From positions 1 through 55,901 of the forward strand of contig JALHMC010000021.1 of NCBI GenBank assembly GCA_022844225.1: a stretch of DNA of 55,901 nucleotides. Direction: 5' to 3'. A program made the position numbers and the translations under genes. Below the pieces are notes generated by a model. It saw nothing but the letters and a program-made list of their open reading frames with translations, searched no databases and was not told the origin of the DNA. This document shows, piece by piece, positions 1 to 9,716 of the stretch; within the stretch, counting starts at the first letter, position 1, and each line of letters opens with the position of its first letter. This DNA is from Hyphomicrobiaceae bacterium. GTDB lineage: Bacteria > Pseudomonadota > Alphaproteobacteria > Rhizobiales > Hyphomicrobiaceae.

Positions 1-188
1 GCGCCCCCCGTCAGCCGATCCCACTCCCACAGCAGCAGGAGCGTCACCACGCCGACCAGCACGGCGAACGGCACCGCACCGCTCCACGTCATCACCAGCG
101 TCACAGAGGCCAGGATCACGGCCGAGACGAGACGTAATGTCAGCTCTCGCAAGGGGAAGGCCAATGGCCCACCCGAGGGCTCAGCCAC
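1..188 (-). CDS. cdsA: Phosphatidate cytidylyltransferase, N-terminal part (cut by window edge)
   Basis: This gene would make CDP-diacylglycerol from phosphatidate and CTP at the inner membrane, the entry point of phospholipid synthesis. Only the first 62 codons are in the window. They begin at a GTG preceded by GGAGG at 198-202 with nine bases between, and encode a short polar N-terminus followed by two hydrophobic segments with the LRLVSAV and WEWDRL patterns usual at the start of CdsA. The assignment rests mainly on position: it starts 33 bases after the stop of uppS on the same strand, the standard frr-uppS-cdsA order of proteobacteria. The catalytic C-terminal signature lies outside the window. 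Confidence 0.82.
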   Translation of the reverse strand, partial: MAEPSGGPLAFPLRELTLRLVSAVILASVTLVMTWSGAVPFAVLVGVVTLLLLWEWDRLTGG

Positions 189-221
189 GATGATACACCT
201 CCACAGTCGGACGGGGGTCCA

Positions 222-980
222 TCATGGTACCGTCCCATCGGCAAGGCCACCGAAACGGCGATGCCGCTGCCGATAGGTCCTGATCGCCTCCACCAGGTGC
301 TCGTGCGTGAACTCAGGCCAGCAAATATCGAGAAACACCAACTCCGTATAGGCGCACTGCCAAAGCAGGAAATTCGACAGCCGCAACTCGCCGCTCGTTC
401 GAATGAGCAGGTCGGGGTCGGGCATGCCCGCGGTGTCGAGCGCGGCCTCGAACGTTGAAACGGTGATGTCGGAGGCTTGCATTTCACCCGCAGCCACACG
501 CTCAGCCAAGCGCCGCGCTGCGGCCGTGATCTCGGCCCGCGAACCGTAATTGAAGGCAATGACCAGATCGAGCTTGGTGTTCCGGCTGGTGGTGCGCTCG
601 GCTTCCGCGATCAAGGCCAGTAGCTCGGGGTCGACTCTATCGGTCCCGCCGATCACCCGAATCCGCACGTCCTGAGCGTGCAGCTCCGCAAGATCACGAC
701 GGATGAAGCGTTTCATCAGGCCCATCAGATCGTCGATTTCGCTGCGCGGCCGGCTCCAATTCTCGGACGAAAAACTGAAGATCGTGAGTGTCGGGATACC
801 CAGCTCGAGAGCTGCGCGCACCGCGCGTTTGACGGCTTCGACACCTCTCCTATGGCCCTCGCCCCGGGGATAGCCGTGGGCAGCAGCCCAGCGTCCATTA
901 CCATCCATGATGATGGCAACGTGACGCGGCTGCCGGTCGACCCCGCCCCCGGATGCGGCCTCTTCGGTGCTCTTGCTCAC
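222..980 (-). CDS. uppS: Isoprenyl transferase (undecaprenyl diphosphate synthase)
   Basis: A cis-prenyltransferase that condenses isopentenyl diphosphate onto farnesyl diphosphate to make the C55 lipid carrier for peptidoglycan and polysaccharide synthesis. The protein is 252 residues, the usual size. The diagnostic MDGNGRWA motif is at residues 25-32, which puts the Mg-binding aspartate at position 26 as in the E. coli enzyme. The [15 protein letters not shown] block near the C-terminus binds the diphosphate of the second substrate. The start is GTG at 980. The gene lies between frr and cdsA on the same strand and is presumably cotranscribed with them. Its product also supplies the acceptor lipid used by the sugar transferase at 17941. 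Confidence 0.96.
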   Translation of the reverse strand: MSKSTEEAASGGGVDRQPRHVAIIMDGNGRWAAAHGYPRGEGHRRGVEAVKRAVRAALELGIPTLTIFSFSSENWSRPRSEIDDLMGLMKRFIRRDLAELHAQDVRIRVIGGTDRVDPELLALIAEAERTTSRNTKLDLVIAFNYGSRAEITAAARRLAERVAAGEMQASDITVSTFEAALDTAGMPDPDLLIRTSGELRLSNFLLWQCAYTELVFLDICWPEFTHEHLVEAIRTYRQRHRRFGGLADGTVP

Positions 981-1079
981 TTGCGGTTCCGGTGCCCCTG
1001 CACGGTCGTGCCCGTTGATGGGGAATTCAGCGCCCCATGCCGGAGCGCCCGGCCCTACGATAGCGTCCGTGTCAGTCGT

Positions 1080-1643
1080 CTAGACTTGCTTGATCTCAGC
1101 TTCCTTGACCTGCAGCAGCTGGTCGACCTCTTTTATGATCTTGTCGGTCATTTCCTGCACTTTGGTGCCATTCTTGCGATGATCATCTTCTGTCATCGCG
1201 TGATCCTTCTCTAGCTTCTTGAGAAGGTCCATGGCGTCTCGGCGGACGTTTCGAATGGCGACCCGACCGCCCTCGGCGTACTTGTGCGCGATCTTGACAA
1301 GCTCGAGCCGCCGGTCAGCGCTGAGAGGCGGAATCGGCAGGCGGATGAGCGTCCCATCGATCACCGGATTGAGACCGAGGTTCGCCTCCCGGATCGCCTT
1401 CTCGACTGCGGAAAGCTGTCCTCGATCCCAGACCGAAACCGAGATCGTACGTGCATCCGGCACCGAGATCGTCGCCACCTGGTTCAGCGGCATGCGCGCG
1501 CCATAGACCGTTACGGTGATCGGCTCGACCATCGCGCTGGAGGCGCGCCCGGTCCGCAGTCCAGACAACTCGCGCTTCAAACTGTCGAGCGCGCCGCGCA
1601 TGCGCCGCTCAACGTCGTTGATTTCGAATTTTGCGGCGGCCAT
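1080..1643 (-). CDS. frr: Ribosome recycling factor
   Basis: Frr, together with EF-G, splits the post-termination ribosome complex so that subunits can be reused. The product is 187 residues against 185 in E. coli. It shows the family features: an N-terminal helix (DVERRMRGALDSLKREL), the RTGRAS segment, the LNQVATISVPDARTISV beta core and the C-terminal helix with MTEDDHR and the DKIIKEVDQLL stretch. The ATG is preceded by a perfect AAGGAG, which fixes the start. It sits 79 bases downstream of pyrH and 99 bases upstream of uppS in the same transcriptional direction. Confidence 0.97.
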   Translation of the reverse strand: MAAAKFEINDVERRMRGALDSLKRELSGLRTGRASSAMVEPITVTVYGARMPLNQVATISVPDARTISVSVWDRGQLSAVEKAIREANLGLNPVIDGTLIRLPIPPLSADRRLELVKIAHKYAEGGRVAIRNVRRDAMDLLKKLEKDHAMTEDDHRKNGTKVQEMTDKIIKEVDQLLQVKEAEIKQV

Positions 1644-1722
1644 GGCCGATCTCCTTCATGCCTCACCTTGCCGAAGCGGTTCCTTGGGCCAGAGCCAGTC
1701 GATCCGGATCGAGCCGGACCGC

Positions 1723-2505
1723 TCACACTGCGGATACACTCGGCGCGATCGTCGTCGCCCGAGCCTCGCCGGCGAGCACCCTGGCGATATTACCGCTTTC
1801 CTCGATCGAGAATACAACGAGTGGCATGCCGTTGTCGCGGGCGAGCGCAATGGCCGCCATATCCATGACTTGCAGATTGCGTTGCAGGACCTCGTCATAA
1901 GTCAGCCGATCATAGCGAACGGCCGACGCATCCTTCTTCGGATCGGCCGAGTACACGCCGTCCACCTGCGTTGCCTTGGCCACCGCATCGCACCCCATCT
2001 CGATGCCCCGGAGCACGGCCGTGGTATCGGTGGTGAAATACGGGTTGCCCGTGCCCGCTGCGAAGACGACGACGCGGCCGCGTTCGATGTGATGCAGCGC
2101 CTTCGGACGGACGTAGGATTCACAGACCGTCGGCATTGGAATCGCTGACAGCACACGGGCTGGCACGCCTTCCTGCTCGAGGGCATTCTGGACGGCGAGC
2201 GCATTCATCACGGTGGCCAGCATGCCCATGTAGTCCGCGGTGGAACGATCCATGCCGCGCGCCGCGCCCGCCAGACCACGGAAGATGTTACCGCCGCCGA
2301 CCACCACGGCAATCTCGGTGCCCGTCGCCGTCGCTTCCTTGATGTCCCGAGCCAGCCGCGTGCACACGGCCATATCGATACCGTAAGCACTCGCTCCCAT
2401 CAGCGCCTCGCCCGAGAGCTTCAACAGCAAACGGCGATAGCGTGGTCTCGCCGGATCGGCGATCCGAGCATCGGCTGGGCCTGCGCCGCTGGTCGGTCCG
2501 CCCAT
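1723..2505 (-). CDS. pyrH: UMP kinase
   Basis: Bacterial-type UMP kinase of the amino-acid kinase superfamily, phosphorylating UMP to UDP with ATP. The kinase core begins with [13 protein letters not shown] at about residue 24, includes the [10 protein letters not shown] phosphate-binding loop, and ends with the [19 protein letters not shown] region typical of PyrH. It is 260 residues, about 20 longer than E. coli PyrH. The extra residues are an Ala/Pro/Arg-rich N-terminal tail. The start is supported by GGAG eight bases upstream of the ATG, so the tail looks genuine. The gene lies between tsf and frr, the usual bacterial order. Confidence 0.97.
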   Translation of the reverse strand: MGGPTSGAGPADARIADPARPRYRRLLLKLSGEALMGASAYGIDMAVCTRLARDIKEATATGTEIAVVVGGGNIFRGLAGAARGMDRSTADYMGMLATVMNALAVQNALEQEGVPARVLSAIPMPTVCESYVRPKALHHIERGRVVVFAAGTGNPYFTTDTTAVLRGIEMGCDAVAKATQVDGVYSADPKKDASAVRYDRLTYDEVLQRNLQVMDMAAIALARDNGMPLVVFSIEESGNIARVLAGEARATTIAPSVSAV

Positions 2506-2573
2506 GCGAGTGTCTCCAAGATCTGCGTGGTCGTTCGGGCGTCGCGACCCGCGCGATCGCTGGCACCGTTCCG

Positions 2574-3515
2574 TTAAGAGCCCTGCGTCAGCTTTGCGAC
2601 CTCGCTGGCGAAGTCGTCGCTCTTCTTATCGATACCCTCGCCTAGTGCATAACGCACGAACCCGCTGATCTTGACGGGCGCGCCCGCGACTTTCTCGGCA
2701 CCCTTGACGTACTGTTCGACGGACATCTTGCCATCGCCGCCGGGTCCAAAGAAAACCTGCTGCATGAGCGTTACCTGGGCGAAGAACTCCTTGCGCAGGC
2801 GACCGTCGACCATTTTGGCCACGATATCGTCGGACTTGCCGGAGGCCTTGGCCTGCTCGAGATAGACTTGGCGTTCGCGCTCGATGAGCGCCTTGTCCAG
2901 ATCATCGACCGAGACGGCCTGCGGGTTGGCGGCTGCAATGTGGAGTGCGATCTGGCGGCCGATCTCGGCGAGACTGTCGGCCGCGCCCTTCGATTCCAGA
3001 GCGACCAGAACGCCGATCTTGCCAAGACCGTCAGCGACGCGGTTGTGGACGTAGCTCGCCACGATACCGTCCTTCGCTGAAAGCGACGCCGTGCGCCGGA
3101 CCGACATGTTCTCGCCGATCGTCGCGACCATCTCTTTAACGTGGCCGTCCACGGTGTTGGAGGTCCCCGGGTAGGCCTTGGCGAGCAGTGCCTCGAGCTT
3201 CCCGTCAGCCCCGACTGCGAGCACCGCGATCTGGCGGACCATGTCCTGGAATTTGTCGTTCCGTGCGACGAAATCCGTTTCCGAGTTGACTTCCACGAGG
3301 GCGCCCGTGGGCCCCGAAATCGCGGCCCCGATCAATCCATCGGCTGCAATCCGGTCGGCTTTTTTGGCGGCCTTGGAGAGGCCCTTCTTGCGGAGCCAGT
3401 CGATCGCCGCCTCGACGTCGCCCTGCGTTTCGGTCAGAGCCGCCTTGCAGTCCATCATCCCCGCGCCTGTCTTGTCGCGAAGCTCCTTGACCAGGGCTGC
3501 TGTGATCGTCGTCAT
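2574..3515 (-). CDS. tsf: Translation elongation factor Ts
   Basis: EF-Ts is the guanine-nucleotide exchange factor for EF-Tu. The 313-residue protein begins with the UBA-like [21 protein letters not shown] segment and carries the signature [15 protein letters not shown] around residues 75-90. The two core domains follow, including the region that contacts EF-Tu. Length and domain order match alphaproteobacterial orthologues (about 307 residues). The start is followed directly by the UBA domain and preceded by an AAGG-type ribosome-binding site. It lies 126 bases downstream of rpsB, and the pair is almost universally cotranscribed. Confidence 0.97.
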   Translation of the reverse strand: MTTITAALVKELRDKTGAGMMDCKAALTETQGDVEAAIDWLRKKGLSKAAKKADRIAADGLIGAAISGPTGALVEVNSETDFVARNDKFQDMVRQIAVLAVGADGKLEALLAKAYPGTSNTVDGHVKEMVATIGENMSVRRTASLSAKDGIVASYVHNRVADGLGKIGVLVALESKGAADSLAEIGRQIALHIAAANPQAVSVDDLDKALIERERQVYLEQAKASGKSDDIVAKMVDGRLRKEFFAQVTLMQQVFFGPGGDGKMSVEQYVKGAEKVAGAPVKISGFVRYALGEGIDKKSDDFASEVAKLTQGS

Positions 3516-3641
3516 CTGTCTCGCGCCTTATGATGTGGCGGACACCATCGGCGTCCGCTCGCTTGTGCCCGGTATGTGCCGTGGCCCACCTCGACGGCGA
3601 CCGGGCGATGGTGCCGCAATCGCCGGTGAGGACCTGAGCCC

Positions 3642-4643
3642 TCAGGCAGCGGCCGATTCCACGAGCTTCTTGGCCTGGGCCGTCCAGTCGTCCCGACGGA
3701 TCCGGCCTTTCGTATTGAGGGCCTTGTCGAGAGAAACGAGTCCCGCCTCGTCCAGATCGGCAAGCTGCCAGAAATGGTAAACGCCGAGATCGTTCAGGCT
3801 CTGCTCCAGCTTCGGACTGATGCCGGTGATCCGCTTCAGGTCGTCGGCTTCGCCGCGCGGCGCATCTATCCCTTTGAAAGCCGGCAGATCGGCGGCTGCG
3901 AGATCCTCTTCGGGCGGCGACTCGGAGGCCCCGATGTCGACGCCGGTCGAGCCCTGGCTGCGCTCGATGCCATCGATCGCGGCCCGTGCGATGAGGTCGC
4001 AATAGAGAGTGATCGCGCGGCCTGCGTCGTCGTTACCCGGCACAGGGTAGTCGATGCCGTCGGGGTCGCAATTCGTATCGACCACGGCCACAATCGGGAT
4101 TTTGAGCTTGCGCGCCTCTTGGATCGCGATCGATTCCTTGTTGGTATCGATCACGAACAGAAGATCCGGCAGCCCGCCCATGTCCTTGATGCCGCCCAGA
4201 GACTGCTCGAGCTTGTCGCGCTCGCGCTGGATGTTCAGCAGTTCCTTCTTGGTGCGGCCGCTCTGATCGCCGGCCAGGATCTCGTCGAGCTGGCGCAGGC
4301 GGCGAATCGACTGCGAGATGGTTTTCCAGTTGGTCAGTGTACCACCGAGCCAGCGATGGTTCATATAGTACTGGGCGCTGCGGCGTGCCGCCTCGGCAAT
4401 GGCGTCGGACGCCTGCCTCTTGGTGCCGACAAACAGCACGCGGCCGCCCTTGGCAACGACCTCCGAGACCTGCAAAAGCGCCTGATGCAGGAGCGGCACC
4501 GTCTGCGCAAGGTCCACAATGTGAATGTTGTTGCGCGCCCCGAAAATGAACGTCGACATCTTCGGGTTCCAGCGGTGGCTCTGGTGACCGAAGTGAACGC
4601 CAGCCTCGAGCAGCTGACGCATATTGAAGGCGGGAAGCGCCAT
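3642..4643 (-). CDS. rpsB: 30S ribosomal protein S2 with C-terminal extension
   Basis: Ribosomal protein S2, a late-assembling small-subunit protein. The open frame extends further upstream, but homology begins at the ATG at 4643 ([25 protein letters not shown] start), giving 333 residues. The S2 core, with motifs such as [21 protein letters not shown] and [12 protein letters not shown], occupies about the first 230 residues. It is followed by an acidic Ala/Pro linker and a compact C-terminal module (about residues 267-333) reading [17 protein letters not shown] then [13 protein letters not shown]. This resembles the helix-hairpin-helix-like tail seen in some alphaproteobacterial ribosomal and Nuo proteins. 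E. coli S2 has about 241 residues and lacks it. First gene of the operon. Confidence 0.96.
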   Translation of the reverse strand: MALPAFNMRQLLEAGVHFGHQSHRWNPKMSTFIFGARNNIHIVDLAQTVPLLHQALLQVSEVVAKGGRVLFVGTKRQASDAIAEAARRSAQYYMNHRWLGGTLTNWKTISQSIRRLRQLDEILAGDQSGRTKKELLNIQRERDKLEQSLGGIKDMGGLPDLLFVIDTNKESIAIQEARKLKIPIVAVVDTNCDPDGIDYPVPGNDDAGRAITLYCDLIARAAIDGIERSQGSTGVDIGASESPPEEDLAAADLPAFKGIDAPRGEADDLKRITGISPKLEQSLNDLGVYHFWQLADLDEAGLVSLDKALNTKGRIRRDDWTAQAKKLVESAAA

Positions 4644-5029
4644 GCGTTGGGTCTTTCTCGTTTTCCGGTTGGTCCGCCGCGCTTCCATAGAAGGCAGGTC
4701 ACAGCAGAGCTGCAACCACCCACCGGAACAAATGGACGGGGCTTTCTGTCCGCCATTCGCCAGAAGCGCGTGTGAGGTGTGGCGCCTCTTTAGACGCATG
4801 CACGTTACTTGACAAGGGCTTGAGCGATCGCAGCCGCGGCCGGTAGCCTGGGCGGCTCGTCCAAGGGCCCTCCGATAGGGGTCCTGAGAGCGAAACTGGC
4901 CCTTAAGCCACGTTCATCCGCCCCTCTAAAAATCACTCACGTTGTTGCTTTCGCTGTCCGAAAATTGAGCGTATAACGCGGGCCCTCGTGGGTCGCTGCA
5001 GTGCAGCGAGCCCGTGCCGGAGACAGATC
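4644..5029. other. Divergent rpsB / kup intergenic region
   Basis: This 386-base gap separates the divergent rpsB and kup genes and should hold both promoters and the rpsB leader. A candidate minus-strand promoter is listed separately. A TATAAC hexamer at 4972-4977 could be a -10 for kup, but no good -35 lies at the right distance. An open frame continues from rpsB upstream to 4799, but it has no homology before 4643. No small gene is visible. Confidence 0.6.
4787..4815 (-). promoter_or_regulatory. Candidate sigma70-type promoter for the rpsB operon
   Basis: On the minus strand TTGTCA (4810-4815) and TAAAGA (4787-4792) are separated by exactly 17 bases. The -35 matches the consensus at five of six positions, the -10 only moderately. 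Transcription would begin near 4780 and leave a leader of about 137 bases before the rpsB ATG. This is inferred from sequence only. Confidence 0.4.
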
Positions 5030-6937
5030 GTGGCACACGCCTCGACGACTTCATCAAACACTGACAGCGATCACGGTCCAGGACAGGGCAAAATCCTGGC
5101 TCTCGCGCTAGGCGCGATCGGCGTCGTTTACGGCGATATCGGGACCAGCCCTCTTTACGCTTTCCGCGAATCCGTTACGCACGCAACCAAACACGGCCTC
5201 TCCGGAGAATACGCCGTCCTCGGTGTTCTCTCGCTGATCATCTGGTCGCTGCTTCTCATCGTAACGCTGAAATATGTGATCGTGCTTCTCAGAGCCGACA
5301 ACAACGGTGAAGGCGGCACGTTCGCCCTCATGGCGCTGGGCCAATCCGTGGCCAAACGTACGAGCCCGGTCCTGTTCGTGCTCGGTATCCTGGGGGCTTC
5401 ATTCTTTTACGGCGACGCTTTGCTCACGCCCGCGATCTCCGTGCTGTCGGCTGTCGAAGGTTTGAAGCTGATCACACCAGCGTTCGAGTCCGCCGTTCTA
5501 CCGTTGACCGTCGTCATCATTATCGGTCTTTTCGCGATGCAGGCTCGCGGGACCGACCGGGTCGCAGCGTATTTTGGTCCCATCACGCTGGTATGGTTTA
5601 TTCTGCTCGCTGCGGGCGGCCTATTGCACATCGTCGATGATCCGCGCGTCTTTCACTCGATCAATCCCTATTATGGGCTGCATCTTCTCGCTAACAACGG
5701 CTTGCTGGGGTTTGCGATCCTCGGCCTCGTCTTCCTGGCCGTCACAGGTGCGGAAGCGCTTTATGCAGACCTCGGCCATTTTGGCCGCTCGCCGATCCAA
5801 CTGGCGTGGAGTGGCATCGTACTTCCGTGCCTGGTGCTCAACTATCTAGGCCAAGGCGCGCTCGTGCTCGCCGATCCAGCGACGATCGCCAATCCCTTCT
5901 ACAAGCTCTACCCGAGCTGGGCGCTGGTGCCGATGCTGATCATGGCGACCGCGGCAACGGTCATTGCCAGTCAGGCCGTCATTACAGGCGCCTTCTCCAT
6001 TACCCGCCAAGCGGTCCAGCTCGGATTACTTCCTCGGTTCGCAATTCGCCATACCTCGGAAAGCATGGCTGGGCAGATTTATATGCCTCGTGTCAATACG
6101 CTGCTGTTGATCGGCGTTCTGATCGTGGTCTTTCTCTTCAGGGAGAGCTCGAACCTGGCTGCCGCCTACGGCATTTCTGTCACGGCGACCATGCTGATCG
6201 ACACCGTCATGGCGTTTTTCGTCATCTGGAAGTACTGGAGATGGCCGCTCTGGCGCGTTCTGCTGCTGATCGTCCCCCTGTTCTTCATCGAGCAGGCTTT
6301 TTTCCTGGCCAATATGATGAAGATCCTGGAGGGCGGTTGGTTTCCGGTGTTGGTTGCCCTCAGCATAGCGCTCGTCATGCTAACGTGGGCGCATGGAACC
6401 AAGGTCCTCGCTAAAGTCACCAAGAAGAACGAGGCCGAGATCGATTGGCTGGTCCGCCATCTCGAGGCCAAGCCGCCGCACCGCGTACCCGGCACCGCCG
6501 TCTTCCTGACCGGAGATCCCTATTCGGCTCCGACATCGCTGATGCACAACCTCAAGCACAATCGTGTGCTGCATGAGCGCAACATTCTCCTGACCATCAA
6601 AACCGAAGACAAGCCGCGCATCCCCCGCCATGAGCGCGTCCAGGTCGAGCGTATCTCTGACAGCTTCATACGGGTGATCGCGCACTATGGCTTCATGGAG
6701 ACGCCAAATGTGCCGAAGGTGTTCGAGCAGTGCCGGCGCAAGGACCTCAAAGTCGATTTCCCTGCGACGTCGTTCTTCCTGTCCCGGCGCTCGCTGAAGC
6801 CGACCAGCAAGACGCCGATGCCCAAGTGGCAGGAGATGCTCTTCATCAAGCTCGCCGGTCAGGCCGACGACGCCAGCGAGTACTTCCAGATCCCGCCCGA
6901 CCGCGTGGTCGAGGTCGGCACCCAGGTTCAGGTCTGA
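5030..6937 (+). CDS. kup: Kup-family potassium transporter
   Basis: A KUP/HAK/KT family potassium uptake protein with about twelve membrane segments and a cytoplasmic C-terminal domain. The start is placed at GTG 5030 because GGAG lies seven bases upstream and the conserved ALGAIGVVYGDIGTSPLYAF opening follows soon after; an earlier GTG at 4988 would add a poorly conserved leader. The protein has 635 residues, close to E. coli Kup (622). ADNNGEGG and FFYGDALLTPAISVLSA near the N-terminus are family hallmarks. The last roughly 180 residues form the soluble domain (VPGTAVFLTGDP, PNVPKVFEQC). It is transcribed alone, divergent from rpsB. Confidence 0.95.
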   Translation: MAHASTTSSNTDSDHGPGQGKILALALGAIGVVYGDIGTSPLYAFRESVTHATKHGLSGEYAVLGVLSLIIWSLLLIVTLKYVIVLLRADNNGEGGTFALMALGQSVAKRTSPVLFVLGILGASFFYGDALLTPAISVLSAVEGLKLITPAFESAVLPLTVVIIIGLFAMQARGTDRVAAYFGPITLVWFILLAAGGLLHIVDDPRVFHSINPYYGLHLLANNGLLGFAILGLVFLAVTGAEALYADLGHFGRSPIQLAWSGIVLPCLVLNYLGQGALVLADPATIANPFYKLYPSWALVPMLIMATAATVIASQAVITGAFSITRQAVQLGLLPRFAIRHTSESMAGQIYMPRVNTLLLIGVLIVVFLFRESSNLAAAYGISVTATMLIDTVMAFFVIWKYWRWPLWRVLLLIVPLFFIEQAFFLANMMKILEGGWFPVLVALSIALVMLTWAHGTKVLAKVTKKNEAEIDWLVRHLEAKPPHRVPGTAVFLTGDPYSAPTSLMHNLKHNRVLHERNILLTIKTEDKPRIPRHERVQVERISDSFIRVIAHYGFMETPNVPKVFEQCRRKDLKVDFPATSFFLSRRSLKPTSKTPMPKWQEMLFIKLAGQADDASEYFQIPPDRVVEVGTQVQV

Positions 6938-6957
6938 GGACCGGGACTCGGTGTCGG

Positions 6958-8214
6958 CTACTCGACGCCGGCTCGCGTGCTCCGCCGATGCCAGTGCGCC
7001 ATGGTCTCCATGGACAGCATCGCTGCGATCGACGAGGCGAGGATCGCGACGTGGCCGACCGGCCAGCCCCAGCGATCGACGATCCAGGCAAAAATGGTGG
7101 GTGAGGCGGCACTGACCAGCAGCACCGGCGTTGCAATCAAGCCGAGGACGGCGCCGTAGCCTTTCGCGCCGAACAGGGCGAGCGGGACGGCGCCTCGCAC
7201 GATGGTCAGAACGCCCTGCGCCGCGCCCATCAACAGCGTGAAGACCAGAAGCACCACAAAACTGCCGCCGCTCAGATAGAGCAGCGCGAAGGAAACCGGA
7301 ACAACCGCAATCGAGATCCGGCCGATCGCCATCGCACTGAGGTTGCGTCCGAACACGATCTCGACGACCCGCCCAACGAACTGCGCGACACCCTTCATCG
7401 AGGCCATCCAAACCGCAGCGGCCGTGGCGAGTCCGGCGGCCTCGAGCAGAGGAACGAGTTGCACCGACACGATACCGAAGACGAAGCCATTGAGCGACAT
7501 GACCAGCGCGAAAAGCCAGATGGCGAGAGTACGGGCGCGCCCCTCCAGAACTGGCGCGGTTGAGGCTGCCGCCGTGTTGGCCGCAGCAGTCGACGCAGCA
7601 GACTCCCGACGTGAGAGGCTCAGCCAGTGCAGCGGCAAACAGACAACCACGTTAAGCGCGGCGAACACGACCAGGGTCTGTCGCCAGCCCATGGCTTCCT
7701 CGAGATAGTGCCCGACGACCCAGAACACCGAGGATGCGAACGCGCCATAGAGCGTCAGGTAAGAGATCGCCTGGCGTCCACGACTTGGTGCAACCTGCAC
7801 CAGAGCCGCAAAGGCAGCATCGTAAAGGCAGCATCGCATGCCGATGCCGATCAGCACCCAGACGGCCAGATACACCCACTGAGCCGTGGCCAGGGAGAGC
7901 AGGTAGAGGCCGACAGCGACGATGATGGAGCCGAGCGACATGATCGCCCGTGCGCCAACCCTGTCGATCAGGCGCCCGATGGTCGTCGAGATCAGCGCCA
8001 TCACCAGAACTGAAACGGTGAAGCCCAGGAACACGAAGCCGCGCGACCAGCCGAGTTCGGCGGCGATCGGGGCCGCAAGGACCCCGAGGCAATAGTAACT
8101 TGTACCCCAGGCGGTGATCTGGGTGATGCCCAGCGCATTGACCGCAACCGCCATGGGGGATGGGAGCCAGCGAGGGCCGGACGGAGGCTCCACAGCCGTA
8201 TCGGACGCAGTCAT
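6958..8214 (-). CDS. MFS transporter
   Basis: A major facilitator superfamily permease of 418 residues with about twelve hydrophobic segments. The start at 8214 is chosen because GAGG precedes that ATG and the first membrane helix (ALGITQITAWGTSYY) follows soon after. The loop after helix 2 carries GRLIDRVGAR, the MFS motif A analogue. The central loop between helices 6 and 7 is a low-complexity Ala/Ser/Thr stretch. It resembles monocarboxylate or oxalate/formate-type MFS members, but the substrate cannot be read from sequence. It lies 102 bases downstream of argJ on the same strand and could be cotranscribed. It converges with kup, whose stop is only 20 bases away. Confidence 0.85.
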   Translation of the reverse strand: MTASDTAVEPPSGPRWLPSPMAVAVNALGITQITAWGTSYYCLGVLAAPIAAELGWSRGFVFLGFTVSVLVMALISTTIGRLIDRVGARAIMSLGSIIVAVGLYLLSLATAQWVYLAVWVLIGIGMRCCLYDAAFAALVQVAPSRGRQAISYLTLYGAFASSVFWVVGHYLEEAMGWRQTLVVFAALNVVVCLPLHWLSLSRRESAASTAAANTAAASTAPVLEGRARTLAIWLFALVMSLNGFVFGIVSVQLVPLLEAAGLATAAAVWMASMKGVAQFVGRVVEIVFGRNLSAMAIGRISIAVVPVSFALLYLSGGSFVVLLVFTLLMGAAQGVLTIVRGAVPLALFGAKGYGAVLGLIATPVLLVSAASPTIFAWIVDRWGWPVGHVAILASSIAAMLSMETMAHWHRRSTRAGVE

Positions 8215-8316
8215 CGGTCGCACCTCGCCTGTGCCGGCGTCCGGCTCGACGTTCGAAAGCCCACGAACCGGAAACGATCGGCTGTGGTTCTCCAATCGAT
8301 CACGCTGATCGCGGCA

Positions 8317-9567
8317 TCAACTCCGGTAGTCGGCGTTGATCGAGATGTAGTCGTGGGTGAGATCGCAGGTCCAGATCGTCGCTTTGCCCGTGCCGAGTCC
8401 GATGTCGACCCGGATGGTGATTTCCGGCTTCTTCATGTAGCTCGCGCCGGTTGCCTCGACATACTCGGGGGCCCGCTCTCCATTCAGTGCGACTGCGTGG
8501 TCGCCGAACCAGATCGAAAGCCGGTCGCGATCCGCGGCCTCACCCGCCTTGCCGACAGCCATAACGATGCGACCCCAGTTCGGGTCTTCGCCCGCGATTG
8601 CGGTCTTGACCAGCGGCGAGTTCGCGATCGAAAGGCCGATCGTGCGTGCCGCCTTGTCGGTCTCGGCGCCCTCGATGATGATGGTGACGAATTTCGAGAC
8701 CCCCTCGCCGTCCTTTGCCACCATGATGGCGAGGTCCTTCAGGAGCTCATGCGTCTTGGCCCTGAAGTCGGCCAGCGCCGCATCACCCGCCTTGTCGACC
8801 CGTACCTGGCCGCGCTTCGCCGCGGCGCCCGTGGCGAACATCAAGCACGTGTCACTGGTCGAGGTGTCGCCATCGACGGTCATGCAATTGAAGCTCGTCT
8901 GAGCGCCCGAGGCGACGACCTCCTGCAGCGCGGCCGGCGAGACCGCCGCATCGGTAAACAGGAAGCAGAGCATCGTCGCCATGTCCGGCGCGATCATTCC
9001 GGCGCCTTTGCAGAAGCCGTTGATGGTCACCTCGACATCGCCGATCTTCGCCGTGCGCGAGGCGAGTTTCGGGAACGTGTCGGTCGTCATGATCGCGCGA
9101 GCCGTGTCGTGCCAGCCGCCGGCGGTCGCCGTCTTGGCGAGCCCATCCAGCAGGTGAGCGAACTTCTCGGCCTCGAGCGGTTCACCGATCACGCCGGTGG
9201 ATGCAAGGTAGACCTCGCTGGGTCCGCATCCGACAGCCGCTTGCGCGAACTTGGCCGTCAGATCGACGGCGGCGCGGCCCTTCTTGCCTGTGAAGGCATT
9301 GGAGTTTCCGGAGTTTACGACCAGGATGCGGGCTTTGCCGCCCTTCAGGCTCTCACGGCACCAGAGCACGGGCGCCGAGCAGGTCTTGGATTGCGTGAGC
9401 ACGCCGGCCGCGACGGTGCCCTCGTCCATGACCGCCACCATGAGATCGCGGCGGTTCTTGTATTTGATGCCGGCTTCGGCCGAGGCGAAGCGGACGCCGT
9501 CGATGCTGGGAACCGACGGGAGGGCTGAGGGGGCAAATGGAGAAATCTTGGCGGCGCCAGAAGCCAT
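8317..9567 (-). CDS. argJ: Bifunctional ornithine acetyltransferase / N-acetylglutamate synthase
   Basis: ArgJ moves the acetyl group from N-acetylornithine to glutamate in the cyclic arginine pathway, and in some bacteria also acetylates glutamate from acetyl-CoA. The precursor of 416 residues self-cleaves. The cleavage signature ATML is visible with Ala197/Thr198 as the scission point, so Thr198 becomes the nucleophile of the beta chain. Other family blocks are NSGNSNAFTG, ASTGVIGEPL, FCKGAGMIAPD and the MTVDGDTSTSDTC segment. Homology starts at the ATG at 9567, although the frame is open further upstream. It is divergent from the dehydrogenase at 9717. Confidence 0.96.
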   Translation of the reverse strand: MASGAAKISPFAPSALPSVPSIDGVRFASAEAGIKYKNRRDLMVAVMDEGTVAAGVLTQSKTCSAPVLWCRESLKGGKARILVVNSGNSNAFTGKKGRAAVDLTAKFAQAAVGCGPSEVYLASTGVIGEPLEAEKFAHLLDGLAKTATAGGWHDTARAIMTTDTFPKLASRTAKIGDVEVTINGFCKGAGMIAPDMATMLCFLFTDAAVSPAALQEVVASGAQTSFNCMTVDGDTSTSDTCLMFATGAAAKRGQVRVDKAGDAALADFRAKTHELLKDLAIMVAKDGEGVSKFVTIIIEGAETDKAARTIGLSIANSPLVKTAIAGEDPNWGRIVMAVGKAGEAADRDRLSIWFGDHAVALNGERAPEYVEATGASYMKKPEITIRVDIGLGTGKATIWTCDLTHDYISINADYRS

Positions 9568-9716
9568 GAGCGTGCATGTCCTTGCATGTGGGATTGGGGG
9601 GAGCTTAAGCGGGCGCCACGGGTATGTGTCAACGTGGTTGGCGCACGGCGGGTTGTTAAAGGCGCGACTGCCATGCCATCTAGGCGTCGATCGGATCAGC
9701 AGACGGGACGCACACG

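Noticed and set aside
3774..4775. A 333-codon plus-strand frame opposite rpsB
   Set aside because: Shadow frame with no protein-like motifs; rpsB is unquestionable.
7540..7620. Low-complexity Ala/Ser/Thr repeat in the MFS gene as a tandem repeat element
   Set aside because: The codons are varied and it sits in the loop between helices 6 and 7, where low complexity is normal.
8284..9528. A 414-codon plus-strand frame opposite argJ
   Set aside because: Shadow of argJ; argJ carries the self-cleavage site and all family blocks.
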